Assembly (NCBI GenBank): GCA_026391835.1
Contig: JAPLDF010000041.1
Coordinates: 124,001 to 188,000 of the forward strand
Reading direction: 5' to 3'
DNA from: Bacteroidota bacterium
GTDB lineage: Bacteria > Bacteroidota > Bacteroidia > Bacteroidales > FEN-979
DNA length: 64,000 nucleotides
The position numbers were made by a program, and so were the translations under genes. The notes below the pieces were generated by a model. That model was not told where the DNA came from. It saw only the letters and a program-made list of their open reading frames with translations, and did not search any database. This document shows positions 26,837-37,923 of the stretch, piece after piece; positions within the stretch are counted from its first letter, which is position 1, and each line of letters begins with the position of its first letter.

Positions 26837-29311
26837 TTATCTGAGCTGTGCATTAAAATTAGCGGCCATGGCGCGGAGTATTTTATCCATCACTTTTTCG
26901 ATCTCTTTATCTGTCAGTGTTTTATCGTCATCCTGAAGGATGAGGCTGAGGGCATAGGACTTTTTCCCGGAACCTATTTTTTCACCCTCATATACATCAA
27001 ACAAACCAACTTTTTTCAACAATTTCTTTTCTGTCTGAAAAGCCAGCTTCTCAATCTGCATAAAAGTGATATCATGATCGACCAACAATGCAAGATCGCG
27101 CCTGACCTCCGGGAATTTTGGAATGCCCCTGTACTGCAAGCTCTTTTCAGGAATCAGCGAGAATAACCGGTCCCAATTGACCTCTGCATAAAACACTGCC
27201 TGTTTGAAATCGAACATTTTCAGAACCTGGCTGCTGATCGACCCAAGGATGAAAATACGCTTATCATTGTGGGTATATTCCAAACCATCAACAATCTGGC
27301 TTGATTTATATGGCTGAACCTTCCACTGATCACGCAAAACCGACAGTTTGTTGCAGATCCCTTCCAGGAAACCCTTCAGGTCATAAAAATCGACCTGTTT
27401 GTCGGGTGCGTTCCAGTTTTCGGACTGCGACCGGCCGGTCATGATGATGGCGAGGTGCTTTTCCTCATGATAACCCGGCAATGGATCGTGTTTATGGGTT
27501 CCGGTTGAATAAACCCTGCCGAATTCAAACATTTTCAGATCAGTAATCTTGCGGTTCTGGTTATACACAATGCTTTCAAGGGCACCGTAAAGCAAAGTCT
27601 GCCGCATGACATCGAGGTCGCGGCTGATCGGGTTCAGCATTTTCACCGATTGCTCAACAGGAAAATCAAGGTTCCCGGTGTAATAGGTTGACCTGGTAAG
27701 CGAATTGTTCATGATCTCATTGAATCCATTGGCAGCAAGGTAATCCGATACAAGGTTCCGGACCTTCTCCGGATCAGGATTCGTAGTAAAGGAGATGGAT
27801 GATCTTATCTCTTCATGAAGTTCAATGTTGTTGTACCCGTAAATACGCAAAATTTCCTCAATCACATCGGCCTCACGGGTAACGTCAACTTTGAAAGCAG
27901 GTATTTCCAACCGGAGGCCCTGTGCCGGGGTTTCTTCCAGGATGATAATTCCAAGGTCAGCCAGGATCGTTTTCACAACATCTCGGTTGATCACCTTTCC
28001 AACAAGCCGGTCGAGGTTTTGGTATGAGAGGGCAACGATACGTGGTGCCAGGGGGGACGGGTAAACATCCACGATATCGGATGAAATCTTACCCCCCGCA
28101 ATCTCTTTGATCATCATGGCTGCACGCTGAAGCGCATACACCGTGATATCGATATTGGCGCCCCGTTCAAACCGGAATGAGGCGTCGGTTTGCAGCCCGT
28201 GAAACCTGGAACTCTTGCGGATGTGACGCGGTTCAAAGTAAGCGCTTTCAAGAAAAACACTGGTGGTATCATTGGTTACTCCAGATTTTATTCCGCCAAA
28301 AACACCTGCGATACACATCGGTTCTGCTCCATTGCAGATCATCAGGTCGTTCTCTGAAAGTTCGCGTTCAACTTGATCCAGTGTGACGAACTTGGTTCCT
28401 TTTGGGTATTTTCTGACCACAACTTTATTCCCGGTGATACGGTCGCAATCGAACGCATGAAGCGGCTGTCCGAGTTCCATCAGGATAAAGTTGGTGATAT
28501 CAACAATGTTATTTATCGGGCGAAATCCCACGCTGATCAGGCGATTTTTCAGCCAGTCCGGCGAATCGGTCACATGGATCCCCGAAACAGTGATCCCTGA
28601 ATACCGGGGGCAGGCTTCCGGATCTTCGACGATCACGTCAATATGCCTGTTGTCGTTATCTGCCCTGAACGTTGAGATATCAGGAATTTTAATGTATTTA
28701 CGCGTTGCACCAACGGGCTCAGCCCTGCCAAAATTGTTGGCAACGGCAACCAGGTCGCGTGCAACGCCCAGGTGTGAGGATGCATCGACACGGTTCGGTG
28801 TCAGCCCGATTGTAAAAGCTACATCTTCTTCAACTTTGAAATATTCAGAGGCGGGCATCCCGGCAACGGCAGATGGCTCCAGTACCATGATCCCGGCATG
28901 AGATGTTCCGAGTCCGAGTTCATCTTCGGCACAGATCATCCCTTCGGAAACTTCCCCCCTGATCTTTGTTCTCTGCAGTGTAAGTTCCTTATCCTGAAAA
29001 TACAATGTAGTTCCAAGGGTAGCCACGGCAACTTTCTGTCCTTTGGCAACATTGGCGGCGCCACAAACTATTTTCAACGGTTCGCTGCCTGCCCCGATAT
29101 CAACGGTGGTAATGCTGAGATGATCGGAGTTGGGGTGCTTGTCACAGGTGAGCACTTCACCAATGAACACGCCCTTCAAACCTCCTTTTACCGACTGAAA
29201 AGATTCCTGGCTTTCCACCTCCAGTCCACATCCGGTTAACATTTCCGCCACCTTGTCAGGTGACAAATCGAGGTCATGATATTGTTGCAGCCAATTGTAG
29301 GAAATCTTCAT
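26837..29311 (-). CDS. pheT: Phenylalanyl-tRNA synthetase beta subunit
   Basis: Beta chain of the heterotetrameric PheRS, 824 residues, near the usual length. Order seen: N-terminal [11 protein letters not shown], the EMAP-like tRNA-binding domain ([28 protein letters not shown]), B3/B4 editing region, B5 and core domains, and the C-terminal ferredoxin-fold anticodon-binding domain ([13 protein letters not shown]). pheS is not in the window. A -7-like TAATTTTG lies in the short upstream gap without a matching -33. Confidence 0.97.
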   Translation of the reverse strand: MKISYNWLQQYHDLDLSPDKVAEMLTGCGLEVESQESFQSVKGGLKGVFIGEVLTCDKHPNSDHLSITTVDIGAGSEPLKIVCGAANVAKGQKVAVATLGTTLYFQDKELTLQRTKIRGEVSEGMICAEDELGLGTSHAGIMVLEPSAVAGMPASEYFKVEEDVAFTIGLTPNRVDASSHLGVARDLVAVANNFGRAEPVGATRKYIKIPDISTFRADNDNRHIDVIVEDPEACPRYSGITVSGIHVTDSPDWLKNRLISVGFRPINNIVDITNFILMELGQPLHAFDCDRITGNKVVVRKYPKGTKFVTLDQVERELSENDLMICNGAEPMCIAGVFGGIKSGVTNDTTSVFLESAYFEPRHIRKSSRFHGLQTDASFRFERGANIDITVYALQRAAMMIKEIAGGKISSDIVDVYPSPLAPRIVALSYQNLDRLVGKVINRDVVKTILADLGIIILEETPAQGLRLEIPAFKVDVTREADVIEEILRIYGYNNIELHEEIRSSISFTTNPDPEKVRNLVSDYLAANGFNEIMNNSLTRSTYYTGNLDFPVEQSVKMLNPISRDLDVMRQTLLYGALESIVYNQNRKITDLKMFEFGRVYSTGTHKHDPLPGYHEEKHLAIIMTGRSQSENWNAPDKQVDFYDLKGFLEGICNKLSVLRDQWKVQPYKSSQIVDGLEYTHNDKRIFILGSISSQVLKMFDFKQAVFYAEVNWDRLFSLIPEKSLQYRGIPKFPEVRRDLALLVDHDITFMQIEKLAFQTEKKLLKKVGLFDVYEGEKIGSGKKSYALSLILQDDDKTLTDKEIEKVMDKILRAMAANFNAQLR

Positions 29312-29359
29312 CTGATTTTTGGATTAAAAAGGCAAAATTAGCAATAATAAACGAACGAT

Positions 29360-31465
29360 CTATGAGATCAGTCCCCAATTTTGCTGCTTCTGGTCCATAT
29401 TGCGGAGATGGAGTGCCAGAATGTCATTTTCGTTTTTCGACAGGGCCGGATCGGTGCTGATGATCTCATTTGCAACATTCCTGGCATATTTCAATATTTT
29501 TTCATCCTTGACGATATCTGCTATCCTCAGGTCCATGATGCCACTCTGCTGTGTTCCCTGCAGATCCCCGGGTCCGCGGAGCTGCAAATCGGTTTCAGCA
29601 ATTTCAAAACCATCATTGGTACGCACCATGGTTGAGAGCCGCTTCCGGGCTTCAGCCGACAATTCATAACTGCTCATCAGGATGCAGAAGGATTGATCAT
29701 CTCCCCTACCAACACGGCCCCTTAGCTGATGAAGCTGCGAAAGGCCGAATCTCTCTGCATTTTCGATGACCATCACTGAAGCATTCGGAACATCAACGCC
29801 GACTTCGATAACAGTGGTGGCCACCATGATCTGGGTTTCCCGTTCTAAAAACCGCTTCATTTCAAGATCCTTTTCCTGTTGTTTCATCTGCCCGTGAACC
29901 ATGCTCACCGAAAATTGGGGTGGCGGAAATTCCAAAATGATACTTTGATAGCCATCAATTAAATTCTTGAGGTCAAGGGTTTCTGATTCCTGTATCAGGG
30001 GAAATACGATATAGACCTGGCGACCTTCACTGATCTTATCGCGGATAAACCTGAATACTTTTCCGCGCCCGGGTTCGTAAACGTGCCTGGTGACGATTGG
30101 TTTGCGCCCCGGAGGCATTTCATCAATGATGGAGGTATCAAGGTCCCCATACAGTGTCATGGCGAGCGTACGGGGGATCGGCGTGGCTGTCATGACCAGT
30201 ATATGCGGTGTGACGACATTTTTCTCCCACAGTTTCGCCCGCTGGGCCACCCCGAAGCGATGTTGCTCATCAATGACTACAAGCCCTAGGTGTTTAAATT
30301 TGACATTTTCCTCGATCAGTGCATGTGTTCCTATCAACAAATGCACGGTCCCGGCATGCAACCCGGCCTGGATCTCACGCCGTTCGGCTGCTTTAGTTGA
30401 ACCTGTAAGCAGTTTCACAACTACATTGAGGCCGGTAAGCATTCCCGAGATGGTATTGTAGTGCTGGCGGGCAAGGATCTCAGTCGGGGCCATCAGGCAG
30501 CTCTGGAACTGGTTATCGAGGGCAATGAGCATGGTCATCAAGGCGACAAGGGTTTTCCCGCTGCCGACATCACCCTGGAGCAACCGGTTCATCTGGTTTC
30601 CTGATCCAAGATCGGCCCTGATCTCTTTGATTACCCGCTTTTGCGCGTTTGTGAGGGCAAACGTGAGATGGTGATGGTAAAACTGGTTTACGTAGTCGCC
30701 CACTTTCAGGAACTGATGACCTTCATGTTTCAGCAACCGGCCATACCGTTGTTTTGCAAGCCTTAACTGGATATAGAACAACTCTTCGAATTTCAGCCGT
30801 GTCTGGGCCTTTTTCAGCAATTCCGGGCTTTGCGGAAAGTGAATGTTTACGAATGCTTCCTGTCGGTTGATCAAACGAAGCCTTTGCATAATTTCCGGCG
30901 TCAGGCTCTCATGCATGATGAATTTTTCATGCAGCAAAATTGTCCTGACCAGCTTGCCGATTCCCTTAAAATCCAACCCCTTCGATTTTAACTTTTCGGT
31001 TGAATTGTAGATCGGCCTGATAACTTCATTCAGCGGAAGGGGCTGTGTGGTGGGGATTTCCAGTTCGGGGTGTGGTATATTCCACCGCCCGTTGAAAATA
31101 CCCGGCTTGCCAAAGATCACATATTCCTGTTGCGGTGACAACATATCCAGGACCCATTTGACACCCTGGAACCACACAAGGTCGATTTCACCCGAGTCGT
31201 CGCGCACCGTGGCAACCAGCCGCTGGTGATGCGCAGCGCCTATCGTTTGAATGTGGACAATTTTCGCCTTGATCTGGATAAAAGAATGATCATCCCTGAT
31301 ATCGGCAATCTGGTAAAATTTGCTCCGGTCGACATAGCGGAAAGGAAAGAAAGTGAGCAACTCACCAAACGTGTGGATGTTCAGCTCCTTTTTCAACAGG
31401 TCGGACCTTGATGGGCCAACACCTTTAAGAAATTCTATCGGGGTTTCCAGAAATGGAGTTGTCAT
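29360..31465 (-). CDS. recG: ATP-dependent DNA helicase RecG
   Basis: Branch-migrating helicase that remodels stalled replication forks and Holliday junctions; 701 residues, normal length. N-terminal wedge/OB domain, then helicase domain with Walker A GDVGSGKTLVAL, DEQH box VIDEQHRFG, motif III TATPIPRT and the C-terminal QLRGRVGRG. Stop is 48 bases upstream of pheT. Confidence 0.97.
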   Translation of the reverse strand: MTTPFLETPIEFLKGVGPSRSDLLKKELNIHTFGELLTFFPFRYVDRSKFYQIADIRDDHSFIQIKAKIVHIQTIGAAHHQRLVATVRDDSGEIDLVWFQGVKWVLDMLSPQQEYVIFGKPGIFNGRWNIPHPELEIPTTQPLPLNEVIRPIYNSTEKLKSKGLDFKGIGKLVRTILLHEKFIMHESLTPEIMQRLRLINRQEAFVNIHFPQSPELLKKAQTRLKFEELFYIQLRLAKQRYGRLLKHEGHQFLKVGDYVNQFYHHHLTFALTNAQKRVIKEIRADLGSGNQMNRLLQGDVGSGKTLVALMTMLIALDNQFQSCLMAPTEILARQHYNTISGMLTGLNVVVKLLTGSTKAAERREIQAGLHAGTVHLLIGTHALIEENVKFKHLGLVVIDEQHRFGVAQRAKLWEKNVVTPHILVMTATPIPRTLAMTLYGDLDTSIIDEMPPGRKPIVTRHVYEPGRGKVFRFIRDKISEGRQVYIVFPLIQESETLDLKNLIDGYQSIILEFPPPQFSVSMVHGQMKQQEKDLEMKRFLERETQIMVATTVIEVGVDVPNASVMVIENAERFGLSQLHQLRGRVGRGDDQSFCILMSSYELSAEARKRLSTMVRTNDGFEIAETDLQLRGPGDLQGTQQSGIMDLRIADIVKDEKILKYARNVANEIISTDPALSKNENDILALHLRNMDQKQQNWGLIS

Positions 31466-31541
31466 ATGCTTTTTTCATTCCAATCCACACAAAAGTAAGG
31501 AAATCCGGGTCGTGATGCAGAGAAAGGAACACCCTTTGACG

Positions 31542-31575
31542 AAAAAGGCTGACTCAAACAAATGAGACAGCCTTT
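31542..31575 (-). terminator. Terminator after gldN
   Basis: Hairpin AAAGGCTG (31544-31551) / CAGCCTTT (31568-31575), with inner pairing CTCA/TGAG, followed on the minus strand by five T. A second weaker hairpin, CGGGCA/TGCCCG with a 13-base loop (31594-31618), lies between it and the gldN stop. Together they end the T9SS operon. Confidence 0.75.
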
Positions 31576-31620
31576 GAAGTGAAATATCCAGAACGGGCAA
31601 CAAACAATCAAATGCCCGGA

Positions 31621-32484
31621 TTAGTATTCCCAAAGATTTGATTCGAATTCCGCTATGTTGTTCTTTGCCTTTTCGGCTTCAAGCAATGCATCCGCACCGG
31701 ATGAATATTCATTGATCTGCCTGTTGTAAACATTCTCTTCCTTATACACATAACTTGAGAACATCCGTTTCATAAAAACATCATCATACGTCATCCTGCC
31801 TGCAGCACCGTTCTTCAGGTTAAACATTTCGTTTTTAGCGAAGAGGTTGCGGCATTCGGGGAAATAGATCCAGAAAAGCGGGGTTTCAAACTTGAATTCA
31901 CCGGTGTTTTTGTCATACACATTGACAACCGGACAAATACCCAGAATACGCACTTCCATCATTGACCTTTGTGAATCGAAAAAATAGTCTTCTTTAATTT
32001 TGAATTTCTTAACATCTGCGGGATTGAATGGCGTCACCACAGCTTGTTTAACAATTATATCAGGATTATCCACAGAAGGCAGGGGAATAGTGTCGGTTGT
32101 TTCCAGATTGTCCATCAACTCTTTATAGGTCACAGGGATCTGGAACTGATCATCTTCTGATTTTGCCGAGTATGCGGTGATGCTACCCTCTTTCAATCCA
32201 TCCATAATGATTGTCAGGAAACTGCGCCAGTTATTTTTTGGTTTTTCGGGAAAGTAAAACGGCTGGTTCATCTTTTCACGCATATCCAGCACCCGCCATA
32301 TCCTCCGTGTCCAAACAACGTCAGCCTCCCTAAGATAGGGATAGGGAATCGGCTGAACCTGCGAGATGGCGGTTTTATCATACACTCCGTCACGGGGCGG
32401 CCCTTCAAGAACCTGGGCGCTGCATGTCAGGCTGAGAACACCCAGGAACATGGAGAAAACGATCAAGAAAAGTACTTTTTTCAT
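31621..32484 (-). CDS. gldN: Type IX secretion protein GldN (PorN)
   Basis: Periplasmic partner of the GldK lipoprotein ring in the T9SS. 287 residues with a signal peptide ending SAQ. Family marks: VVWTRRIWRVLDMREKMNQPFYFP near the N-terminus and the ILGICPVVNVYDKNTGEF strand. Last gene of the porP-gldKLMN operon, 21 bases after gldM. Confidence 0.95.
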   Translation of the reverse strand: MKKVLFLIVFSMFLGVLSLTCSAQVLEGPPRDGVYDKTAISQVQPIPYPYLREADVVWTRRIWRVLDMREKMNQPFYFPEKPKNNWRSFLTIIMDGLKEGSITAYSAKSEDDQFQIPVTYKELMDNLETTDTIPLPSVDNPDIIVKQAVVTPFNPADVKKFKIKEDYFFDSQRSMMEVRILGICPVVNVYDKNTGEFKFETPLFWIYFPECRNLFAKNEMFNLKNGAAGRMTYDDVFMKRMFSSYVYKEENVYNRQINEYSSGADALLEAEKAKNNIAEFESNLWEY

Positions 32485-32505
32485 ATTACCTCCTTATAAA
32501 TAATA

Positions 32506-34116
32506 TCAGTTCAATTTCAGGCTGAGACTTAAATTTACCCTGCGGGTCCCGTCCGGCCCTTTCACATAAATATCTTCAATCCAAATACGCTGCCCTTTCC
32601 GTGCACTCTGAATACCAGCAAGTGCATCCTTTGACAATTGGTTTCCTGTCGTTTTAATCTGGCTACCTTCTCCGCCTGCATTGGCAGTTTGAAAATTGAA
32701 GGAGGTTACGGTGTATTTCAGATCAAAATCAAATCCCGGGGGCATTTCCGCTACAACAATAGGGCTGGCCTGCAACAGGTTTTTGGCAATAAATCCTTCA
32801 CTTTTGCCTGCGATCTTGATAATGGGATCGGGAAGTGTTTTCAGACGGAACTTATATGTTCCCATACTTTTTGATTTACCCGAAAAAACTGCATTTACAC
32901 TGATGATTGCTTCGCGTACACTGCTGTTCGGGAGGTTTGACACGATCCAGTCTTTTCCCTCCTGGCGGATGCTGCCAACGGAGATTGAAGGAACAATGCG
33001 CTCCGGTCCGCCGGGAACACTGATTTCAACAGGATTATCCACACCGATATAAAACACATTCATTTTACTTGGTGAAATGGTTATGGCCGGCCTGGCAACA
33101 ATGAATTCGTCCTTGAAGTGAAATACCATGGTATCGCCAAGCGGACTAACCACTTTAATGATTCCGGCAAATTTTTTCAGCCCTTCGGATGAACCTGCCA
33201 GTTTCAGAACTACCAATCCCTGTGAACCCTCAAGGGAGGTTGCATTTTTAAAATTACCAGGGGTCAGTGTATCTGCACCCAGCGTATAGCGCACATCCGG
33301 GTTTTGCTTGGTATCATATGCTCCCACAAGAATTTCAGCCTGGTACTCTTCACCAAGAAACACATAACTGCTTCTCGGGATCACCTTTGCCTGGATCTTG
33401 TCGAATTTGAAATTTAATGCATCGATGGAGCTGTACAGGTTGTTAACAATGTCAAATTCTGCATTGTAGACTTCGGCTTTTGTCTTGTTCAGGATGGTCA
33501 CAGTGGCAGCAAGAATGGTACGATAAAAATTATGCATCTCCCAATTCTGCTTGTTCCCGTCAACATCATAAAACGGACCCTGGGTATCCATACCCATTTT
33601 GATGGAACTTCTGAACTTCGGGTCAAGCAGATCAAGCATTTGTTTTTTATACAACTCGATCTTTTCCCTGAATATCTTAGCCTCGCCGGCTGACCCGTCG
33701 GGTGAACTTCCTATAAAAAAACGAGTTGGTTCATTGTAACTCTCCTTCCGCTTGGCGTCGCGAAGGTTCAATTTCCTCGCTTCGTCAATGGTAGCCAGTC
33801 CATCTGTACGCTGGACCACCAGGTACTTGATGCTGTCGACATATTTGGAAAGTTTTTCAGATAAAGCATGTGCCTGTTGGGCTTTTTCCCAATATGGTCC
33901 AACCTTGTTGGGGTTTAACTGATACTGAATTTTAAATTTCGAATAGGTATTATCAAGTTTTTTAGAGAAGTTTTCGTTGGTGGTCTCCATACTTTCATTA
34001 ACCAGCAAGAACGCATCAATGATCTGTTTCGAGACATTCAGTGCGAGCAATGCCGTCAGAACGAGATACATCATCCCGATCATCTTTTGCCTCGGTGTCT
34101 CCTTATATCCAGCCAT
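32506..34116 (-). CDS. gldM: Type IX secretion motor protein GldM (PorM)
   Basis: Spans the periplasm and forms, with GldL, the proton-driven motor that powers secretion and gliding. 536 residues. One N-terminal transmembrane helix (MMYLVLTALLALNVS), a helical N-domain, then Ig-like periplasmic domains ending at the GldN/GldK-contacting C-terminus. Start MAGYKETPRQK is typical. Confidence 0.96.
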   Translation of the reverse strand: MAGYKETPRQKMIGMMYLVLTALLALNVSKQIIDAFLLVNESMETTNENFSKKLDNTYSKFKIQYQLNPNKVGPYWEKAQQAHALSEKLSKYVDSIKYLVVQRTDGLATIDEARKLNLRDAKRKESYNEPTRFFIGSSPDGSAGEAKIFREKIELYKKQMLDLLDPKFRSSIKMGMDTQGPFYDVDGNKQNWEMHNFYRTILAATVTILNKTKAEVYNAEFDIVNNLYSSIDALNFKFDKIQAKVIPRSSYVFLGEEYQAEILVGAYDTKQNPDVRYTLGADTLTPGNFKNATSLEGSQGLVVLKLAGSSEGLKKFAGIIKVVSPLGDTMVFHFKDEFIVARPAITISPSKMNVFYIGVDNPVEISVPGGPERIVPSISVGSIRQEGKDWIVSNLPNSSVREAIISVNAVFSGKSKSMGTYKFRLKTLPDPIIKIAGKSEGFIAKNLLQASPIVVAEMPPGFDFDLKYTVTSFNFQTANAGGEGSQIKTTGNQLSKDALAGIQSARKGQRIWIEDIYVKGPDGTRRVNLSLSLKLN

Positions 34117-34152
34117 CTAGTTTATATTATATTGATACAAATGAATCCTAAA

Positions 34153-35187
34153 TTATTTTCCGCCGACACTCATTGCCGAAAGCATGTTCCCGTAAACCTT
34201 GTTCAGTGCAGAGATGTTCCTTGTAAGGTTGTCCATTTCTGTTTTGAATTTTTCGGTGTTGGCCATGGATTCACTGATATTGGCAGAGAATTTATTCATG
34301 ACGGTATTGAACTTATTTGTATTTTCCATCTGCTGATTTGAACCTTGCAAATGAAGTTCGTAGAGGGCATTGAGTGCTGAAAGATTGGTTGATATCCGTT
34401 GCAGTTCCTTATTGTATGCTGCTCCACCGGCTGCCGAAGCGTTGATGGTTTCGGCTGATTTTGACAGCAAAGTAGCCGATTCATTGTACTTCTCAATGAA
34501 TTTGTTGGCGGAAGAGGCTGCATTGACAATGCTGGCGGAAAACGCCTTGCTGGCATTCACATCCTCTTTGAGTGATTCGCTAACCTCCGCAAACATCGTA
34601 GACAGTGTCGCGGCGCTTTTGGCGGTTGACTTGATATGTGTTAGTTGTTCTTCAGAAGCATGTATACTCTGATCCAATGTTTGAGCTGTTTTGCGGTAGG
34701 AATCATTTAATATTGTAGCTGACTCGGTGGCGCTTTTCATGGTAGTCACATACTTGTCATTTGCCAGTGAAGCATCAGCAACATTCGACAATTTCGAAGT
34801 AGTTTCAGAAAGGTTGGTCAGGCCGACACTGAGGCTTGCAATAAGTTCAGGGCCTATCTTTGCTTTTTCAAGCATTTTGTCCAACTCCTGGGTAACAGTA
34901 TCCTTTGTGCTGAAGGCTTTGCTTGCATCCACTTCGTCGGCATGGTAAATACCTGCGAGTTGCGGATATACAAGACTCCAGTCCGGTTCAACGTGGGGTG
35001 GCTCAAACGCCGAAAAAAAGAAGATAAGGGATTCCGTACCCAGACCAATGATCAGCATAGTGTCAGCTCCGGTATAGTGGTTGATTTTAAACAACGCACC
35101 AATGATGACGACAGCGGCACCCCAGCCATACAGTTTGGACATGAAATTCTTATAGCCCTTTGTTTTTACAAGATCGAGTAAAGCCAT
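34153..35187 (-). CDS. gldL: Type IX secretion motor protein GldL (PorL)
   Basis: Inner-membrane component of the T9SS motor, 344 residues. Two N-terminal transmembrane helices occupy roughly residues 18-36 and 44-58. Glu52 in the second (GLGTESLIFF) corresponds to the conserved acidic residue held to be essential for proton coupling. The long cytoplasmic remainder is Ala/Ser/Thr-rich coiled coil, longer than the flavobacterial protein but similar to other Bacteroidales forms. 36 bases upstream of gldM. Confidence 0.95.
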   Translation of the reverse strand: MALLDLVKTKGYKNFMSKLYGWGAAVVIIGALFKINHYTGADTMLIIGLGTESLIFFFSAFEPPHVEPDWSLVYPQLAGIYHADEVDASKAFSTKDTVTQELDKMLEKAKIGPELIASLSVGLTNLSETTSKLSNVADASLANDKYVTTMKSATESATILNDSYRKTAQTLDQSIHASEEQLTHIKSTAKSAATLSTMFAEVSESLKEDVNASKAFSASIVNAASSANKFIEKYNESATLLSKSAETINASAAGGAAYNKELQRISTNLSALNALYELHLQGSNQQMENTNKFNTVMNKFSANISESMANTEKFKTEMDNLTRNISALNKVYGNMLSAMSVGGK

Positions 35188-35231
35188 AGTTGTAAAGGAT
35201 TAAGTATTAATGAAGTAATATGTGTAATGAA

Positions 35232-36599
35232 TTATCTGTAAACTTTGGATGCCCTTGCAGGGTTGTCATCACGCTGGCGACCAAGGAAATTCTGTACGCA
35301 ACGGAATCCAATAAAGCACTTGGCAGTATCCTGGTATTCATAGGCACGGGTAGAGACACGCAGGAAATAGGCTACATCTTTCCAGGATCCGCCTCGTGTA
35401 ACTTTCCTTTTCAAAGCAGGGGGATCGGTATCCTTTGCATTGTATTTATAGTCAGGATTCAAATCCCACGAAAAATTATAGGAAGAGGGATGAAATGCGG
35501 TAACAGTCCATTCGGCCACATTTCCGGCCATATCATATAAACCATAGTCATTTGCGGGATAATGTGCAACGATAACAGTTGTGGCACCTCCGTCGGCGAT
35601 ATAGTCACCACGCATCGGCTTGAAGTTTGCAAGGAAACAACCTTTGTCATTTCTTGTATAAGGACCTCCCCATGGGTAAGGATTGCCTTCATAGCCACCG
35701 CGGGCAGCCCATTCCCACTCACCTTCGGTTGGTAACCTGAAATCACTGATAAATGTTTCACCCTTCTTTCCGTTAAGCGAACTGTTTTTAAGTTGTGTCC
35801 GCCAGATACAGAAAGCATTGGCCTGCCTCCAGTTCACACCTACTACAGGGTAGTTGTCATAGGCAGGATGCCAGAAATATTTTTCGGTACTCGGGTCATT
35901 GAAAGAATAAGCGTAATCATGAATCCAGCAAAGGGTATCAGGGTAAACGTTTATAACCTCTTTGCGCACGTAGACGGAACGGTCTTTCAGGCCCTGGGGA
36001 CGGTTGGCCAGACTGGCTTCTTTGACATCGGGCTGGGCTGAATAGTCCTTGCGGGATGCCGCTTTTAAGTCAACAAAATAATATTCAAAATAAAGTTTGC
36101 GGGTGTCAATTTCCTTTCTTCTAAAATAGCGCTCATTTTCAGGAAGATACAATTGAGCCAAGGCATCACGGACATCCTGCTGGTCAGAATTCCAATCCAG
36201 TTTGCTTTCCCTGTTCAGATAAGGAGGATCAAACTGTTCACCGGTTTTTTTGTTTTCTGAAATAAAATAGACCTCAGGCTTGGTTTCTCCAAGGATCCTG
36301 CGTGCAATGGAATCTCTTACCCAATAAACGAACTGCCTGTATTCATTGTTGGTAATTTCGGTCTGGTCCATATAAAATGCAGAAACAGTAACCGTTTTGG
36401 GGTTATTTAGCTGTGCATATGGCATATCCTCATCGCTGACGCCCATGGTGTAGGAGCCCATGGGGACGTAAACCATGCCAAACGGATCCGGGGAATAGTA
36501 TCGCTTCCGGTTTTTAACTCCCGTAAGCTCGCCATTTCCTGAGTTACCGCAGCTTCCTAGAAAGATGAGCAGGGCGAAATAAATGAGCAGTTTTTTCAT
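35232..36599 (-). CDS. gldK: Type IX secretion lipoprotein GldK (PorK)
   Basis: Outer-membrane lipoprotein that makes the T9SS ring with GldN. 455 residues; lipobox FLGSC. The body is a formylglycine-generating-enzyme (sulfatase-modifying) fold: VPMGSYTMG, ITNNEYRQFVYWVRD, RLPTEGEWEWAARGG and GNVAEWT, with the C-terminal GGSWKDVAYFLR. The fold is structural here, not known to be enzymatic. Confidence 0.96.
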   Translation of the reverse strand: MKKLLIYFALLIFLGSCGNSGNGELTGVKNRKRYYSPDPFGMVYVPMGSYTMGVSDEDMPYAQLNNPKTVTVSAFYMDQTEITNNEYRQFVYWVRDSIARRILGETKPEVYFISENKKTGEQFDPPYLNRESKLDWNSDQQDVRDALAQLYLPENERYFRRKEIDTRKLYFEYYFVDLKAASRKDYSAQPDVKEASLANRPQGLKDRSVYVRKEVINVYPDTLCWIHDYAYSFNDPSTEKYFWHPAYDNYPVVGVNWRQANAFCIWRTQLKNSSLNGKKGETFISDFRLPTEGEWEWAARGGYEGNPYPWGGPYTRNDKGCFLANFKPMRGDYIADGGATTVIVAHYPANDYGLYDMAGNVAEWTVTAFHPSSYNFSWDLNPDYKYNAKDTDPPALKRKVTRGGSWKDVAYFLRVSTRAYEYQDTAKCFIGFRCVQNFLGRQRDDNPARASKVYR

Positions 36600-36700
36600 T
36601 TGCTGGCTGATTAATAGATGAAAAATAACGCTACGTATTGATGTTTATTATGATAATATTCAGTTTTTCAATACAAAACGGCAAATTTACTCTTTTTATT

Positions 36701-37747
36701 TTATAAGAAACGTGTATTCCTGTAACTTTTCCGGAATTTATCCGTGTCAATTTTAAAGCAATAATTGACCATGACTTCCAGGCCTCCACTGTTGTACTTG
36801 TGCATTGCAGATGTGCTGATATCATAGGCAACTCCTATGTGGATACCTTTGATGAAAACCCCTGCCAAAACCGAAACGGCATCCTGGAGGCGATATCCGA
36901 TACCGCCGTAAATTTTGTTCGAGTACATTACCAGGGCACTTGCATTTAACTGTAATGCAGCACCATCAAACATGAACTGGGCCGAAGGAAGGACCTCAAA
37001 CAACGGATTGTTCGGAGGAGTCCATTGGTAGCCTCCATTCAAATAATAGGTCCGTCGCAACTGATAGCCTGTTTTTTTTCCTTTTGTCTGCAAAATGTTT
37101 TCGGCAGACAACCCGACATAATACTTGTCCGGCACCCTGTAAAACACACCCAGTCCCAGGTCGAATGACATATCGCTCTTTTTTTCTTTTGGCTGGAGGA
37201 CCTGGTCATTTTCTTCGATCGGATTGTATTTTGATCCATCATAGCTGATATTCAGCAAACTTCCCTGCAACCCGAACGACAGGTCTCCCGACCCCATTTC
37301 CATCCGGTAAGCATAACCAAGTTTCATCACAATATTTTTGAAGGCACCTATCTGGTCCTGTGAAATGCTCCCTCCCAAACCACCATGAAGCATCTTGACC
37401 GGCGAATCAACGGTAAGCAGGAATGTCTGGGGATTGGAATTGGTAATTATGGTGTCGTCCTTCCACCCCATCCACTGCTGGCGAACAAGCCCGGTAAGGT
37501 TTATTCCTCCGCTTCCACCTGCATAGGCAGGATTGGTCGCCATATTTGTAAACATATAGTGCGTGATGAGCGATGATTGCTGGGCATGCAAGGAAACACC
37601 TGCCTGTAAACAAAGCATAATCAGGAGAAACAAAGATCTTCTTCTGAATTTATGGAGATATATAGATGTATGCAACGTCAAATATAAGTTGTTAGGTTCA
37701 TTCAAAAAACGGGATAAAAGTACAGTTTTTTTTGTTACCACCACCAT
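36701..37747 (-). CDS. porP: PorP/SprF-family T9SS outer-membrane protein
   Basis: Beta-barrel protein of the PorP/SprF family. Hallmarks are QQSSLITHYMFTNMATNPAYAG after the signal peptide and LSAENILQTKG. The ATG at 37747 opens the frame, but it puts more than 30 residues before the positively charged start of the signal (HKFRRRSLFLLIML). A -7-like TATATTTG on the minus strand (37686-37679) suggests that translation may begin later, perhaps at TTG 37675. First gene of the T9SS operon; 101 bases separate it from gldK, and bases 36600-36700 hold nothing recognisable. Confidence 0.92.
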   Translation of the reverse strand: MVVVTKKTVLLSRFLNEPNNLYLTLHTSIYLHKFRRRSLFLLIMLCLQAGVSLHAQQSSLITHYMFTNMATNPAYAGGSGGINLTGLVRQQWMGWKDDTIITNSNPQTFLLTVDSPVKMLHGGLGGSISQDQIGAFKNIVMKLGYAYRMEMGSGDLSFGLQGSLLNISYDGSKYNPIEENDQVLQPKEKKSDMSFDLGLGVFYRVPDKYYVGLSAENILQTKGKKTGYQLRRTYYLNGGYQWTPPNNPLFEVLPSAQFMFDGAALQLNASALVMYSNKIYGGIGYRLQDAVSVLAGVFIKGIHIGVAYDISTSAMHKYNSGGLEVMVNYCFKIDTDKFRKSYRNTRFL

Positions 37748-37860
37748 CCAGTCACCAATTTATACTCTGTCAACTCAGGGAAACCAGCCTAAAGCACTAT
37801 CCGGCTTATTTATACAAGAATCCAAAAAAAATGTTACAATGATTAACGCATATTCATTGC

Positions 37861-37889
37861 TTGCATTGTGTTACAATGAAATATCTTTG
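37861..37889 (+). promoter_or_regulatory. Bacteroidota-type promoter for the YitT gene
   Basis: TTG (37861-37863), 18-base spacer, TATCTTTG (37882-37889). The position, 35 bases ahead of the ATG at 37924, supports that start. Bases 37748-37860 hold no gene. Confidence 0.55.
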
Positions 37890-37923
37890 CATTCCGGCAA
37901 CCGGAAACCTAAAACAACACAAC